This document shows, piece after piece, positions 1 through 11,323 of a stretch of DNA of 64,000 nt (positions within the stretch are counted from its first letter, which is position 1; the number at the start of each line of letters is the position of its first letter). The notes beneath the pieces were generated by a model. That model was not told the origin of the DNA. It was given only the letters and a program-made list of their open reading frames with translations, and searched no databases. A program made the position numbers and the translations under genes. The DNA lies in NCBI GenBank assembly GCA_027422505.1, contig JAPQWV010001357.1, positions 29,753-93,752 of the forward strand. The letters run 5' to 3'. The stretch comes from Craterostigma plantagineum. Taxonomy: Eukaryota; Streptophyta; Magnoliopsida; Lamiales; Linderniaceae.

Positions 1-93
1 TTCACTTTTTATAAAATAGAATATTTAATACATCATATTAATATATATATATAATATAATATAAATATAAAACCATGATTAAGATACTAAGGC

Positions 94-1497
94 AGGCTTT
101 TTAAATTAACAATGCAGAAAAAAAAATAATAAATTAATAATTAGGGTCGTTTTTGAAATAATTAACAAAATAGGGCATTCGCGGTTTAATACCGCGACAT
201 CGCACCTAATAGACGCGACGTCGCTACCATTAGAGCGACGCCCCTTTTCCTTTTTCCTGCCTTTTTATTTGAATCGCCCCTTAGGGGTGACAACCTCTTT
301 GTTTTTTTTTTTTTTCTTTTTCTTTTCTTTTTACTTATTTTATATTTATTCATAATATAATCCACCAAATCATTAAATCGTCGTTATTTTCACGTGATTT
401 ACATTATAAAAATCATAAACGCATCTAATTTATTGTTTGTTTCACGACGATTAAAATGATATGCATATCTTATATTTTTCGATATTCAAATATATTTTTT
501 ATTTTTATGAATTAAAAAATACTTAAATTGGAATAAATTAAATAATTTCTAATATTCGAAAAATATAAGATATGTATCATTTTAATCGCCCTGAAACAAA
601 CAATAAATTAATGCGTTTATTGATTTTTATTATGTAAACACATGAGCATCACCAATGATCCAATTTCTAAATGAGCACTCCTCATCATTATTTCACATGA
701 TTTAAATGAGTGTCGCCCCTCATCGTTATTTCATGTAATTTAGAAATGATCGTCGCCCCTCAGCGACGGTCGTATAGAAATTGGATGAGGGGCGACACTC
801 ATGTGATTTATTAAAATACTATACATATCTTATATTTTTCGAATGTTGGAAGTTATTTATATTATTCCAATTTAAGTATTTTTAATTCATAAAAATAAAA
901 AATATATTTGAATATCGAAATATAAGATATGCATATCATTTTAATCGTCGTGAACCAAACAATAAATTAGATGCGTTTATGATTTTTTATAATGTAAATC
1001 ACGTGAAATAACGACGATTTAATGATTTGGTGGATTATATTATTATAAATATAAAATAAGTAAAAGAAAAAATAAAGTATTTTTTAATTCATAAAAATAA
1101 AAATATATTTGAATATCGAAAAATATAAGATATGCATATCATTTTAATCGTCGTGAACAAACAATAAATTGATGCATTTATTGATTTTTTATAATGTAAA
1201 TCACGTGAAATAACGACGATTTAATGATTTGGTGGATTATATCATTAATAAATATAAAATAATAAAAGAAAAAGAAAAAAAATAAACAAACGGTTGTCGC
1301 CCTAGGGGCGATTCAATAAAGAACACGGGAAAAAAAGAAAAAGGGGCATCGCTCCTAATGGTAGCGACGTCGCACCTATTAGGTGCGGCGTCGCGGGTAT
1401 TACACACGAACTTCCCTATTTTGTTTTTTGTTATTATTCAAAAACGACTCTATTTAATTAATTATTATTTTTTCTGCATTATTTAATTTAAAAAGCC
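94..1497. mobile_element. Non-autonomous Mutator-like fold-back element
   Basis: The two ends are inverted copies of each other: the left end starts AGGCTTTTTAAATTAA and the right end is its complement, ending at about 1497. The 9-bp direct repeat TACTAAGGC lies at 85-93 and 1498-1506 and fits a Mutator-type target duplication. The arms are long inverted repeats of several hundred bases, so the element can fold back on itself. The right arm contains an internal tandem duplication of about 185 bp (roughly 880-1262). Hairpin-forming GC-rich motifs sit about 85 bp inside each end. No transposase is present. Parts of the arms (for example near 400-480 and 900-1040) recur in the element at 20302-21272, so the two belong to one family. 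Confidence 0.8.
1364..1394. repeat. Subterminal hairpin of the fold-back element
   Basis: Arms GCGACGTCGCACCTA (1364-1378) and TAGGTGCGGCGTCGC (1380-1394) are complementary with one mismatch around a single-base centre. Related hairpins with different stems lie at about 176-245 on the left side, the first having arms CGCGGT and ACCGCG. They occupy the same place, about 85-100 bp inside the terminus, as the hairpins of the elements at 20302 and 45248. Confidence 0.75.
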
Positions 1498-1506
1498 TAC
1501 TAAGGC

Positions 1507-1982
1507 ATCTTGGTGTAGTTTAACGAAGGGAATTAGTCTTCCATTAAGACTAAATTAAACAAAAGATAAATATATAAAACAAAATAGAAAACTTACTTGT
1601 AAGAAGTGTCGTACTAGAAACTTCAACTTTTATTACTTGAATATTTTACAATAGAGAGGGAATTACAAAGAACAGGTAAGAGAGAAGAGAGTGCGTAAGT
1701 AGATACGTCCATGCATATGGCATAAGTCCATATTTATAGTGAAAACAAAGTGTACAATAATAATTAGGCTTAAGATTTCTTTGCCCCTATCTCTGGCTTT
1801 ATGAGCTGGCTCCATTTTCTTTGAAATAAAACGTAGGATGAGCATCTTTGACAATATTGCTCCATTTGCTCCAAAAGTCATCTTTGCTTTTATTAAAGTA
1901 GACTAGGCCACAAAGTCTTTATTTCTTCCGTGGAAGCCACCCAATTTCTTCACTTTTATTAAAGAGAAGATTACTTCTTGTC
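1507..1982 (-). other. Left remnant of an interrupted retroelement-like sequence
   Basis: This is the flank of the copia insertion. Read on the minus strand across the TTGTC target duplication, the open frame coming from 15977-15203 continues for about 20 more codons and stops near 1927. Beyond it the minus strand becomes non-coding, with a TATA-like CTATAAATA near 1733-1741 and an AT-rich tail. That layout suits the end of a last ORF followed by an intergenic or LTR promoter of a retroelement or pararetrovirus relative. I cannot assign the family firmly. Confidence 0.4.
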
Positions 1983-2264
1983 TGTTAGGAATATTTTAAA
2001 AGTGTCCAAAATATTGTTCTAAGTCTTGTAATTTCTTTACGATGTATTATCTTATGTATTTGGGTTGTGTTTGTAATGGGCTTGTTAGGGGCCCAATAAG
2101 CTTAAATACCTCTCAAGGTATTTAAGCTTAAACCCTAACTAGCATTAATCAAGTTTTCCATTTGCAAAACCCTCACGTATTCAACACTAAACCTCTATAG
2201 CACATTATTCACATATTACGAAGGTTAAATCTGTTGAAGTGTTCTTGGATAATCTGGAATTACA
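1983..2264 (+). repeat. 5' LTR of the Sirevirus-type element
   Basis: It begins TGTTAGGAATATT and ends GGAATTACA, directly before the primer binding site. A perfect 14-bp inverted repeat, AAGCTTAAATACCT at 2098-2111 and its complement at 2116-2129, encloses a 4-base loop and overlaps a TATTTAAG element that could serve as TATA box. Confidence 0.93.
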
Positions 2265-2266
2265 AG

Positions 2267-2278
2267 TGGTATCAGAGC
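2267..2278 (+). promoter_or_regulatory. Primer binding site (initiator tRNA-Met)
   Basis: TGGTATCAGAGC, two bases after the 5' LTR, is the standard plant LTR-retrotransposon primer site complementary to the 3' end of initiator methionine tRNA. Confidence 0.93.
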
Positions 2279-2537
2279 AAGCGTGTAGGTGAGGAAACTT
2301 CATTTCAAGCCTTAAAGATTTTAGCAGGGTGAGTTCTTGTGTGGTAGTTTATCTGTCGCAAAGCTCAGACTCATCTATATCAACTATTCTCGAAGATATT
2401 CTATTTTTGTTAAGGCGAGTTTGTGGAACTATCAGTTCTGAGCTATCAAATTGGTTTCCGTGAAGGCTGTGTCAGATTTGTTGGATTTCTATCTAAAACA
2501 CTTGAAGAACAGCCCTGTTTCTCAGACTGTTCTTGAG

Positions 2538-3085
2538 TTTGCGCACGGAATTTTTTTTGGGAACTAGGTTTGCGAACTCAAGGATTTCTTTCGCTTTGCG
2601 GCTCCTTCATTTCACTTGGTTGGCTTTTTAAGTTTGCGCATCGACACTTCGCAAAGTTCTACTTTGAGAGTTCAAAGTTCCCGAACCGTTAGATTTTCAA
2701 AGATCAACGCATCAGGTTCTTTCTCACTTCACGAATCCAGTTATCAATTCGCAAAATCAGAACTTTGCGACCTCTTGATTACTTTGCGAACCTCATTTGA
2801 ACTAGATCACTTTGCGAACTCAGACTACTTTGCGATCATCGCTCACTTTGCGAACTCCAGTTTACTTCGCGAATTCAACACACTATGCGATCTCTTGACA
2901 CTTTGCGAACTCACAACTGCTTTGCGAACTTTACTCACTTTGCGAACCGTGTGAACTTTGCGAACCCTACTCACTTTGCGAACCGTGTGAACTTTGCTAA
3001 CATTACTCACTTTGCGAACCTTGTCAACCTTGCGAACCCACATATCTATTCGCAAAGTAACACGTCACTTCTTCAATTCGCAAAA
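2538..3085 (+). repeat. TTTGCGAAC motif array in the leader
   Basis: More than 20 copies of CTTTGCGAAC or close variants, including inverse forms TTCGCAAA, at irregular spacing of about 15-30 bases between the primer site and gag. The repeats make apparent ORFs in several frames that translate to FAN-like repeats, which I do not regard as genes. The same motif forms a second array at 10083-11090. Confidence 0.85.
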
Positions 3086-3141
3086 TTCAATTCCAACGTT
3101 CCTCACAATACACGTCAACGATCATATCCAAAACACAAGCA

Positions 3142-6100
3142 ATGGACTCTTTCAGCATGGGAAATGATGTTAGACCTCCCATCATCCGACATGGAGAGTA
3201 CGCAGTCTGGAAGAGAAGATTCATCAACTTCATAGAAAGCAAGGACAATTCTGAGAATCTACTAGAATCTATTTACAATGACCTACACAGTATTGGACAA
3301 TAATTCCCGCCACTACTGACACCACCCCTGCAAGAGAGGAACAGAGAATCTTGAAAACTACTGATCAATGCAATGATGAAGAAAAACTGCGACTAAAGGC
3401 AGATAAAGTGGCGAAATCATACATGATGCAAGCCATTCCCAATGACATTTTGATGCAACTCGAATGTGGTGAGAGTGCAAAAGAAATGTGGGATGCTCTT
3501 CGAATTATGATGCAGGGGACAGAAGTCAATACAATGGCAAGAATGGCAAACACACTCATCTCGTATGACCGCTTTCATGCTAACAAAGGGGAAACTCTCC
3601 AAGAAACCTTCCATCGATTTCTTGTTCTTTTAATGAGCTAAAGATGAATGGAGTCACAAAAAGTGTAATGGAAATCAATATCAATTTTTAGGATCACTTC
3701 ATCCAGAATGGGAGGCTACTACAATTATGATAAGACAGATGAACGACCTAACTAAAGTTAGCATTCATACATTATTCGACTACCTCAATCAACATTCCAA
3801 TCATGTGGAGAAACGAAGGGAGGAAATCAAACCAATAGGAAGCGAATCGCTTGCTCTTATGACTGAACGATCATCAAGACAACAATTCAAGGACAAAGAA
3901 ATTATCCAGTCATCACAAGTTAAGGAGGGAGAAGACTCTGGTTCTGATGACGAATTCAAGGATCTTACCAAACATGGAGACCAGGAAATCACCCTCAAAG
4001 ATCTTGCTAAGCAACTCGCTCTTGTCTCGAATTTCGTGCAGAGGAAATATTATAAGAAGACTGGTTCCTCCTCCAATCGTCAAAGAACTTCCTCCAACTC
4101 TAAAGGAAAGACTCAGGATGAGGACAACAACTCTGAAACTCCTCAACAAGGTGGCAAATGCTTCAACTGCGGCAAGAATGGACACTTTGCCAGAGAGTGC
4201 AGAATGCCCAAGAAAAAGGACATTAACTATTATCGCAGAAAAGTTCAATTAGCTGAACAAAAAGAAAAGGGGCTGGTCTTAATGGCAGAAGAGGATCATT
4301 GGCTTGAAGATACCTCAGACAGCGAGAATGAGAACGTGGCACTGATGGCCAAACTAGATGACGAAGAAGATGGAGTTGGAGCTGAAGGTAGCGAGTCAGA
4401 CAGGGAAACTTCTAACAATTCAGACATAGTGGAGGTAAGTGAAGCAGATTATGATTCCTTACTTAAGATGAAAAATGAATTTTTATCCTTATATAAATCT
4501 AACAAATTTGGGAAAAAGAAAATCAAAGAACTTGAAACTAACTTAGAGAAAAATTTAGCAGTATTAGATAAGTTTAGATATGATTATGCATGTGAGAAGA
4601 ATCGTGTAATTGTGGCAAATGAAAAAATTGCTAAGCTAGAAATACAAGTGCAAAAATCCGAAGCTAAAGCCAAGGATTTAGAAAAGGAAATGAAATCTCA
4701 TAGAGATCAGGCAATGGATGCTACAATTAAATATGACTTACTAAGTAAAGAACGGGAAAGACTGTACTCCAAAATAAAAAATTGGAGGACATCTTAACCC
4801 GACGAGATCAATCAGAACAAACGATCTTCTTGAACAAACCAGCTAATGTTGATTTTTATAATCCCCATAAAGGACTAGGTTTTGAAAACCCATGTAAGTT
4901 AAAACAAGGCATATCAAGTGCACCTTATCTATATGATCTCAAATTCATGCAAACAGGTTGCCTGGCAAATCTCATGTCTTTCGTAAGTAAAGATGAGACA
5001 CCAACACACAGTAAAACTCAAACATCATTTGATTATACAGAGTTAAATGACAGTAATAAAGATCGAAATTGTCCAGCAATAACAGAATTTGAATCAAATA
5101 TCCCACGTCCAAAGGAAGGAGAAACACCGATAGTTACATATACAACAGGATATATGCCTGATTGCATAAAGAAAATCAGTGATCTTCACTCCACTATCGA
5201 AAACGAGAGAAAGTCATTTGGAGAAGAAAGGCAGAAACTTCTTCAGGAAATATACTCACTTAAAGAAAAATTAAGATTACACACAATATCATACACCTTA
5301 GTTTCGCATGACAAAATTTCCTGCACTAATACATTGAAATTTTCAGGACCCACAAAAGAGCCATTGAAGGGGCAAGTATGGGTTAAAAAGGAAGATATCT
5401 TGAAGAAGACTAGTGATCTCAATACACCTTTTGTCATTGAGTATTTTTCTCCCAGAACTTTTGTACCATCTTTTCGCCATGTATCGAAAAAATTGTCTTC
5501 TAAATCAAAAACAAAGCTTTCCGTGCATGATCATGTCACCAAGCAAACTCACAAAACAATTCATAAAAATAAAAATACAAAGTCAAGACACGAATCAAAA
5601 TCAAAAGCTACCAAAAAACCTATGCACAAATGGGTTCCAAAGCTTCCGACTTCAGGAACGCAAATCCCAACCCTAGAAATAACTAGTGACTCTGCGTCAT
5701 CCACCAACAAAGGACAATCTAGGGAATCTAACCGGACTAATATATATAATAGAGGTGGACCCATATTTCAATGGGTACCTAAAACCCTCTAGTTTTATTT
5801 TGCAGGCCCTTCATGTGTGGTACTTAGATTCTGGTTGCTCCACACACATGACTGGGACAAAGGAACTGTTGAGCAACTACGTTGATAGACGAGGAGGACT
5901 GGTACGCTTTGGCAATAGCAATGGAGCCAGAATCATTGGTTATGGCGATCTCATATGCAATCGACTCACAATTAAACAAGTCTCGTATGTTGAAGGGCTG
6001 ACACACAACCTCTTATCAATAGGACAGTTCAGTGATTTTGGACTCCAAGTTGTGTTCCTAAAGAAAACTTGCAAAATTCTCAATGCCAATGGTGAAGAAC

Positions 6101-9100
6101 TTCTCACTGGAACTCGCAAGACAAATCTCTACACCATTGATATTAGAACTGTCAAACCAAAGACTGACATCTGCCTAATCTCCAAAGCAACTTCAACTCA
6201 AAATGACTTGTGGCACCAGCGATTATCTCATCTTAACTTCAAGACCCTCAAAAGCTGTCAACCAACAAATTGGCTATTGGACTACCATCACTGAAATATC
6301 AAAAAGAGCATATGTGCTCTGCTTGTGAGAAAGGAAAAATGAAGAAAGCTCCACATCCTACAAAACACACAGCATCCACTCAACATCCTCTAGAGCTTTT
6401 ACACATGGATCTGTGTGGCCCGATGCGAACTGAAAGCATAAGTGGAAAGCGGTATATGCTGGTTATCGTCGACGACTTTTCCCGATATACTTGGGTACGC
6501 TTCTTACGAACTAAATCAGAGACAGTAGAACATATTCCAAATCTAATCAGAACAAACAAAACCTCAGAGAAGTGTTAAAATAGTTAGATCAGACAATGGA
6601 ACAGAATTCAAGAATCAACAGCTCAGTGACTTCTACGAATCCATAGGAATTACTCAACAATTTTCTGCTATCTACACACCTCAACAAAATGGGTTGTTGA
6701 AAGGCGAAATCGAACACTCGTAGAGGCTGCCCGAACAATGATCATCCAATCATCACTACCTCATTTCCTTTGGGCTGAAGCAATGAATACTGCTTGCTAT
6801 ACACAGAATCGCACAAACATTCATCTGAGATTTGGTAAGATGCCCAACATTGCCCATTTTCGAATTTTTGGATGCAAATGCTTCGTCGCCAACGACCGCG
6901 AAGACAAGTCCAAGCTCGATCCAAAAGCAACTGAAGGAATCTTCGTAGGCTACTCTGCGCAATCTAAGGCATACAGGATATTTCTCAGAAACAGAAGGAT
7001 GGTCATTGAAAGTATAAATGTCACCTTTGATGAGGGACTCGAATCTTCTATTGACATAGCAGTTTGAGACGAGTATCTATCACACCACACCTTATTCACT
7101 CTCATACAGAAGAAGGAGAATGTTCGTCAGATGCATCTGAACGGAACTCTTCAGAACCGGGATCAGACAAAGGAAGTTTGAAGCCAGATCAACCAGCAAC
7201 TGACTTTCTAGACAAAGCAATCCCACATGCTCCACTCACCTAACTCAAGAGGAACTGGATCTGGATCTACTTTTTGAACATATATATTTCTCTCAAAATC
7301 CGAAAAACCACCCACCGATTCCATTCCAAATACTGAACCCAGCCCTAGTTCGTCAACTCATGATTCAGAACCATTCCTGACCAGACAATTCCTCCCTCCA
7401 ATGCAGAAGCCTCATCCCAACAACCTTGACAACAACGCAGACAGATGGGTCCAACAAACAACACTACCGTGTCTGCAATCGACTATCCACTCAGTGAGGA
7501 ATCCCAAATAGACGAAACGACATTACCCCACGAAAAGAAATGGATCCGACATCATCCTACAGATCAAATAATAGGAGATCCCAATACAGGAGTAACGACT
7601 AGAAGAACACATTCAAATGAATGTAATTTCACCTGTTTCTTGAGCCAAACTGAACCTAAACGAGTAGTTGATGCACTACAGGATCCCAACTGGATAATGG
7701 CTATGCAAGAGGAGATTAATCAATTCGAACGTCTCAAAGTATGGAACTTAGTTCCTCGTCCAAAAGGGAAGACTGTGATCGGAACAAAGTGGGTATTTAA
7801 AAACAAAAAGGATGAAGATGGTGTTGTAATTCGAAACAAAGTCAGGCTCGTTGCTAAGGGATATAATCAACATGAAGGAATTGATTACGATGAAACGTTT
7901 GCCCCTGTAGCCAGAATCGAAGCTATTCGGTTATTCCTTGCATACGCCGCACACAAAGATTTTACAGTCTATCAAATGGACGTAAAAACAGCCTTCTTGA
8001 ACGGAATTCTGAAAGAAGAAGTGTATGTGTCACAGCCAGACGGATTTCTCAATGCTGATCATCCCGACTTTGTTTACAAACTCGACAAATCACTGTACGG
8101 ACTTAAACAAGCTCCAAGGGCCTGGTATGAGGTGCTCTCCGACTTTCTTATCTCTTCAGGCTTCACTAAAGGGAAAATTGACACTACATTGTTCGTAAAG
8201 AAAAATGATTCTGATATCATGCTTGTGCAAATCTACGTGGATGATATCGTTTTTGGCTCTACTAATCCTAAACTTTGTGAAGAATTTAGCATTCTGATGC
8301 AATCGCATTTGAAATGAGTATGATGGGAGAAATGTCATTTTTCCTCGGACTACAGATCAAACAACTTCAGGATGGGATCTTCATCAATCAGTCAAAGTAC
8401 ATCCACGATATTCTCAGAAAATATGGGATCGACAAGAGCAAATCATCGAGCACACCTATGTCCACCTCATGCTCACTGGATGCAGATCATCTTGGTGAAC
8501 CTGTAGATGTTACTCATTACAGAGGGATCATTGGATCATTGCTCTACCTCACTGCCAGTCGACCAGATATATTATTCTCTACATGTCTATGTGCTCGATT
8601 TCAAGCTAATCCCAAGGAGTCGCACCTTCATGCTGTCAAAAGAATCTTGAAGTATTTAAAAGGAACCCCAGACCTTGGACTGTGGTATCCTAAAAACTCA
8701 AGTCTGAAACTAATAGGCTATTCTGACGCAGATTTTGCAGGATGCAGACTGGACAGGAAAAGCACTTCTGGACACATGCAATTCCTAGGCGATAAACTTG
8801 TATGTTGGGCCTCAAAGAAACAAAATTGTGTGTCAACTTCCACGGCGGAAGCAGAATACGTCGCTGCAGCAAGTTGCTGCTCACAAATTTGTGGATCAGA
8901 ACTCAGCTACGGGACTACGGGTTTGATCTAAATAAAATTCCTATTTACTGTGATTCCAAGAGTGCTATCGCAATTACCTGTAATCCTGTACATCACTCAC
9001 GCACTAAGCACATAGATCTTCGCTATCACTTCATAAAGGACCATGTAGAAAGAGGCATAATAGAAATGTACTTTGTCAATACAGAGCTTCAACTAGCCGA

Positions 9101-9179
9101 TTTGCTTACAAAAGCATTGGATGAAAAACGCTTCCAATTCTTAGTTGCAAAATTAGGAATGTTGAACCTCAATTTTTAA
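3142..9179 (+). pseudogene. Copia gag-pol polyprotein, frame broken
   Basis: The gag start is at 3142, giving an N-terminal region with the YAVWK motif typical of copia gag. A zinc knuckle (CFNCGKNGHFAREC) lies near 4160-4200 and is followed by a long lysine/glutamate-rich coiled-coil region. The aspartic protease motif is WYLDSGCSTHMTG near 5820. The integrase core (LHMDLCGPM, VDDFSRYTWV) is at 6390-6500. Reverse transcriptase runs from about 7690 to 8420, with catalytic YVDD near 8235. RNase H (DADFAGC) is near 8727, and the end is at 9179. Frames break near 3640, 3695, 4790, 5790, 6260, 6577, 6690, 7065-7445, 8310 and 8885. Several breaks are single-base changes in homopolymer runs, which with the young LTRs hints at sequence error rather than old decay. 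Confidence 0.9.
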
Positions 9180-9349
9180 TCTCGATTATGCCTTACTACA
9201 ATTCAATATTTATCTATTTGCTATGGTTTCACTTCTCTTATTCTGTGTGTGTTTATTATGTTAACCATTTATTTAGGACTTTAGTTTTAAATTTTTAATT
9301 TTCAATAAATTGTTTCTTGTGTCCAATAAGTCGATGTAGCGCCAATGCT

Positions 9350-9515
9350 GATGGCGTTACATCGAGGGGGAGAAATGCTATATCTATGCATCGAGGGGGA
9401 GTAAGTGAATTCATCAATATTTATTTTTAAGATACTCGATAGGCATTGCATCTAGGGGGAGTTTTTCAACAGTTTATTTTTAAGATACTCGATAGGCATT
9501 GCATCTAGGGAACGT
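9350..9515 (+). repeat. Multiple polypurine tracts with direct repeats
   Basis: Shortly after the pol stop, GAGGGGGAG-type tracts occur near 9363, 9392 and 9455, with a degenerate fourth near 9507. The last two lie in an approximately 50-bp direct repeat containing GATACTCGATAGGCATTGC. Multiple polypurine tracts are a known Sirevirus trait, normally close to the 3' LTR. Here they lie 5.4 kb upstream of it. Confidence 0.75.
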
Positions 9516-9570
9516 AAAATTTGTTCAAAACACGAACAACTCTCTCAAACACATAATACGCAGATAACTC

Positions 9571-9744
9571 TTAAAAACTCATATGCCCGATGAAGACCCA
9601 AAGCAGAACAGCAAGTAAAACAACGAATAAGCTCAAAAGAAGGAAAATCTCAATAACCAGCATATCCAAATTATGCTCAAAGTTACGTCTTAACTCTGCA
9701 TGTTCCTCGAGCTTCTTCTCTTCTTCCTGCTTCTGCCAATTCAT
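9571..9744 (-). CDS. Small antisense ORF: single-span membrane protein, 57 aa
   Basis: Antisense to the retroelement, an uninterrupted ATG-to-TAA frame encodes 57 residues. Residues 1-27 are strongly charged and likely helical (KQEEEKKLEEHAELRR). Residues 28-53 are almost entirely hydrophobic (IFLLLSLFVVLLAVLLW), predicting one transmembrane helix, and a short tail ends HMSF. A minus-strand TATA box lies 73 bases upstream of the ATG, and TTTTTCGCGTTAACAG just before the ATG resembles a splice acceptor. In an element where pol is broken many times, a clean ORF of this composition with a core promoter is notable. I recognise no family, and function is unknown. A chance ORF remains possible at this length. 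Confidence 0.5.
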   Translation of the reverse strand: MNWQKQEEEKKLEEHAELRRNFEHNLDMLVIEIFLLLSLFVVLLAVLLWVFIGHMSF

Positions 9745-9816
9745 CTGTTAACGCGAAAAATAAGAGATGAGTTAGTTCTTAGATGTAAGGTACTTCAATG
9801 AGATTTGAGACCTATC

Positions 9817-9824
9817 TATTTATA
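9817..9824 (-). promoter_or_regulatory. TATA box for the antisense ORF
   Basis: TATAAATA on the minus strand, followed by GATAGG, 73 bases upstream of the antisense ATG at 9744. The position suits a start site about 30 bases downstream and a 5' leader of about 40 bases. Confidence 0.5.
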
Positions 9825-10082
9825 AACACGAAGGAAACTTACGTCATTTATTGTCCCGACATTAAGACGAATTTTTGACTAAGGCGAAGATTTTTTTAAA
9901 TAAGGATATCGTATCATGAAAATCGATCTTGAAAAACTCATAGATTTGATGTTATCCTTGTGATTGATCGCGCCAAATTGGTCGTATTTGGGTCCTCATT
10001 ATTTGATGTCTTTGCTAAGTTGAAAATCTCGTACACTTACATTTTCTTCCTAAGTCATTTTTCAAATCAATTATTAGAATTT

Positions 10083-11090
10083 AGATTCGCAAACTATAAT
10101 GAATTTAGACAACTGTTATTCGCAAACCATCTTCAATTTTGACCAGTCAATGAATTAGATTGCGAACTATAAATCGCAAACTGATCAATTCGCAAACTAT
10201 CAATTCGCGAATCTAAAGTGGGCTTTTTTTTTTCCCTCAAAAGTTTACAGCCCAGCTCAAAACAAAGGTTCATACTTTAGGCCCGCAAAGTTGACTTAAA
10301 ACTTCAATTCGTAAACTGAACTCGCAATACAAAAAAATCCCAAATCATAAACTTCTACTTTGCGAATCCCGTTCATCAAACCCTTCATCGTCCGCTTGCA
10401 TTGTCTGTGGTTTGCCTGCTCTAATCGTTACCTTCACTTACTCGCGAACATCTCTGTGGTATGAATTAAAAGTTGCGTTTACTTTTACTGTTTCTTGTTT
10501 AACGATCGATTTTCTTAATTGCAGGAGTGATTTCTCGAAGAACAGGTGTTTGGCAGTTGATTCCCGTAGAAATTTCGTTGCTTTTCAGTGATAATACGAG
10601 CTTTTCTTTTGATTTTTGCACTAAATCGACTTTATCTTCTCAAATCTGGTGTTTTTTCAAAGCGATGGATTTGTTTTTGGGTTCGAAATCGTTTAAGGGT
10701 TCCTTTTGATTCTTCAAAGTTGAGCTTTGCGGGTCCAAAAATGTTTATTTTATCGAACTCGCAAATCACTCACTTTGCGGGTCATCCACTTTGCGGCTTT
10801 GACCGTCTGACTGCTTACTTTGCGAATTCGAGGATTGCGAATCTTGGGATTCGCAAATTTCATTTTGCGAATTGATACTTTGCGATTCCCTGATTGACCT
10901 GATCAATTTGCGAATCCTGAGGCTGCAATACAGAACACGCAAAGTTCTTTTCACCCAACCCGCAAACCTCTGAGCTCGCAAACCTTTGAGTTCGCAAAAC
11001 ACTACTACTCAACCCGCAAACCTTTGAGTTCGCAAAATACGACTCGCTAAGATAAAGCAAAACACTACTTTAAAGTGAACCCGCAAACCA
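10083..11090 (+). repeat. Second TTCGCAAAC/TTTGCGAA motif array
   Basis: About 25 copies of TTCGCAAAC, CCCGCAAACC, TTTGCGAATC and related forms in both orientations, in the non-coding stretch between the purine tracts and the 3' ORF. Two splice-acceptor-like tracts (TCTTAATTGCAG ending near 10524 and CTTCTGTGTTGCAG ending near 11250) and a donor-like GTATGAAT near 10459 suggest a spliced leader for the 3' ORF. Confidence 0.8.
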
Positions 11091-11323
11091 TACTTAGGAA
11101 TTTTCGACAAAATTTTTCTTAAACGGGCCAAAGTGTTGGGCCGAGATTTTTTTTTCATCAAACAAAATTCTATTCCAACCCATCACTATTCATTGCAACC
11201 AAGTCCTCTTATCATGCATATCTAATTTTATTTATCTTCTGTGTTGCAGTTTCAGCAGGAATTCCCGGTGTTAAAAAAAAAAAAATATAGACGACACCAA
11301 CGGATCTAATCTACCCAACCTCA

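Noticed and set aside
2616..3235. Overlapping plus-strand frames rich in HFAN/NFAN repeats before gag
   Set aside because: They arise from the CTTTGCGAAC array in the leader. They have no conserved start, and the real gag begins at 3142.
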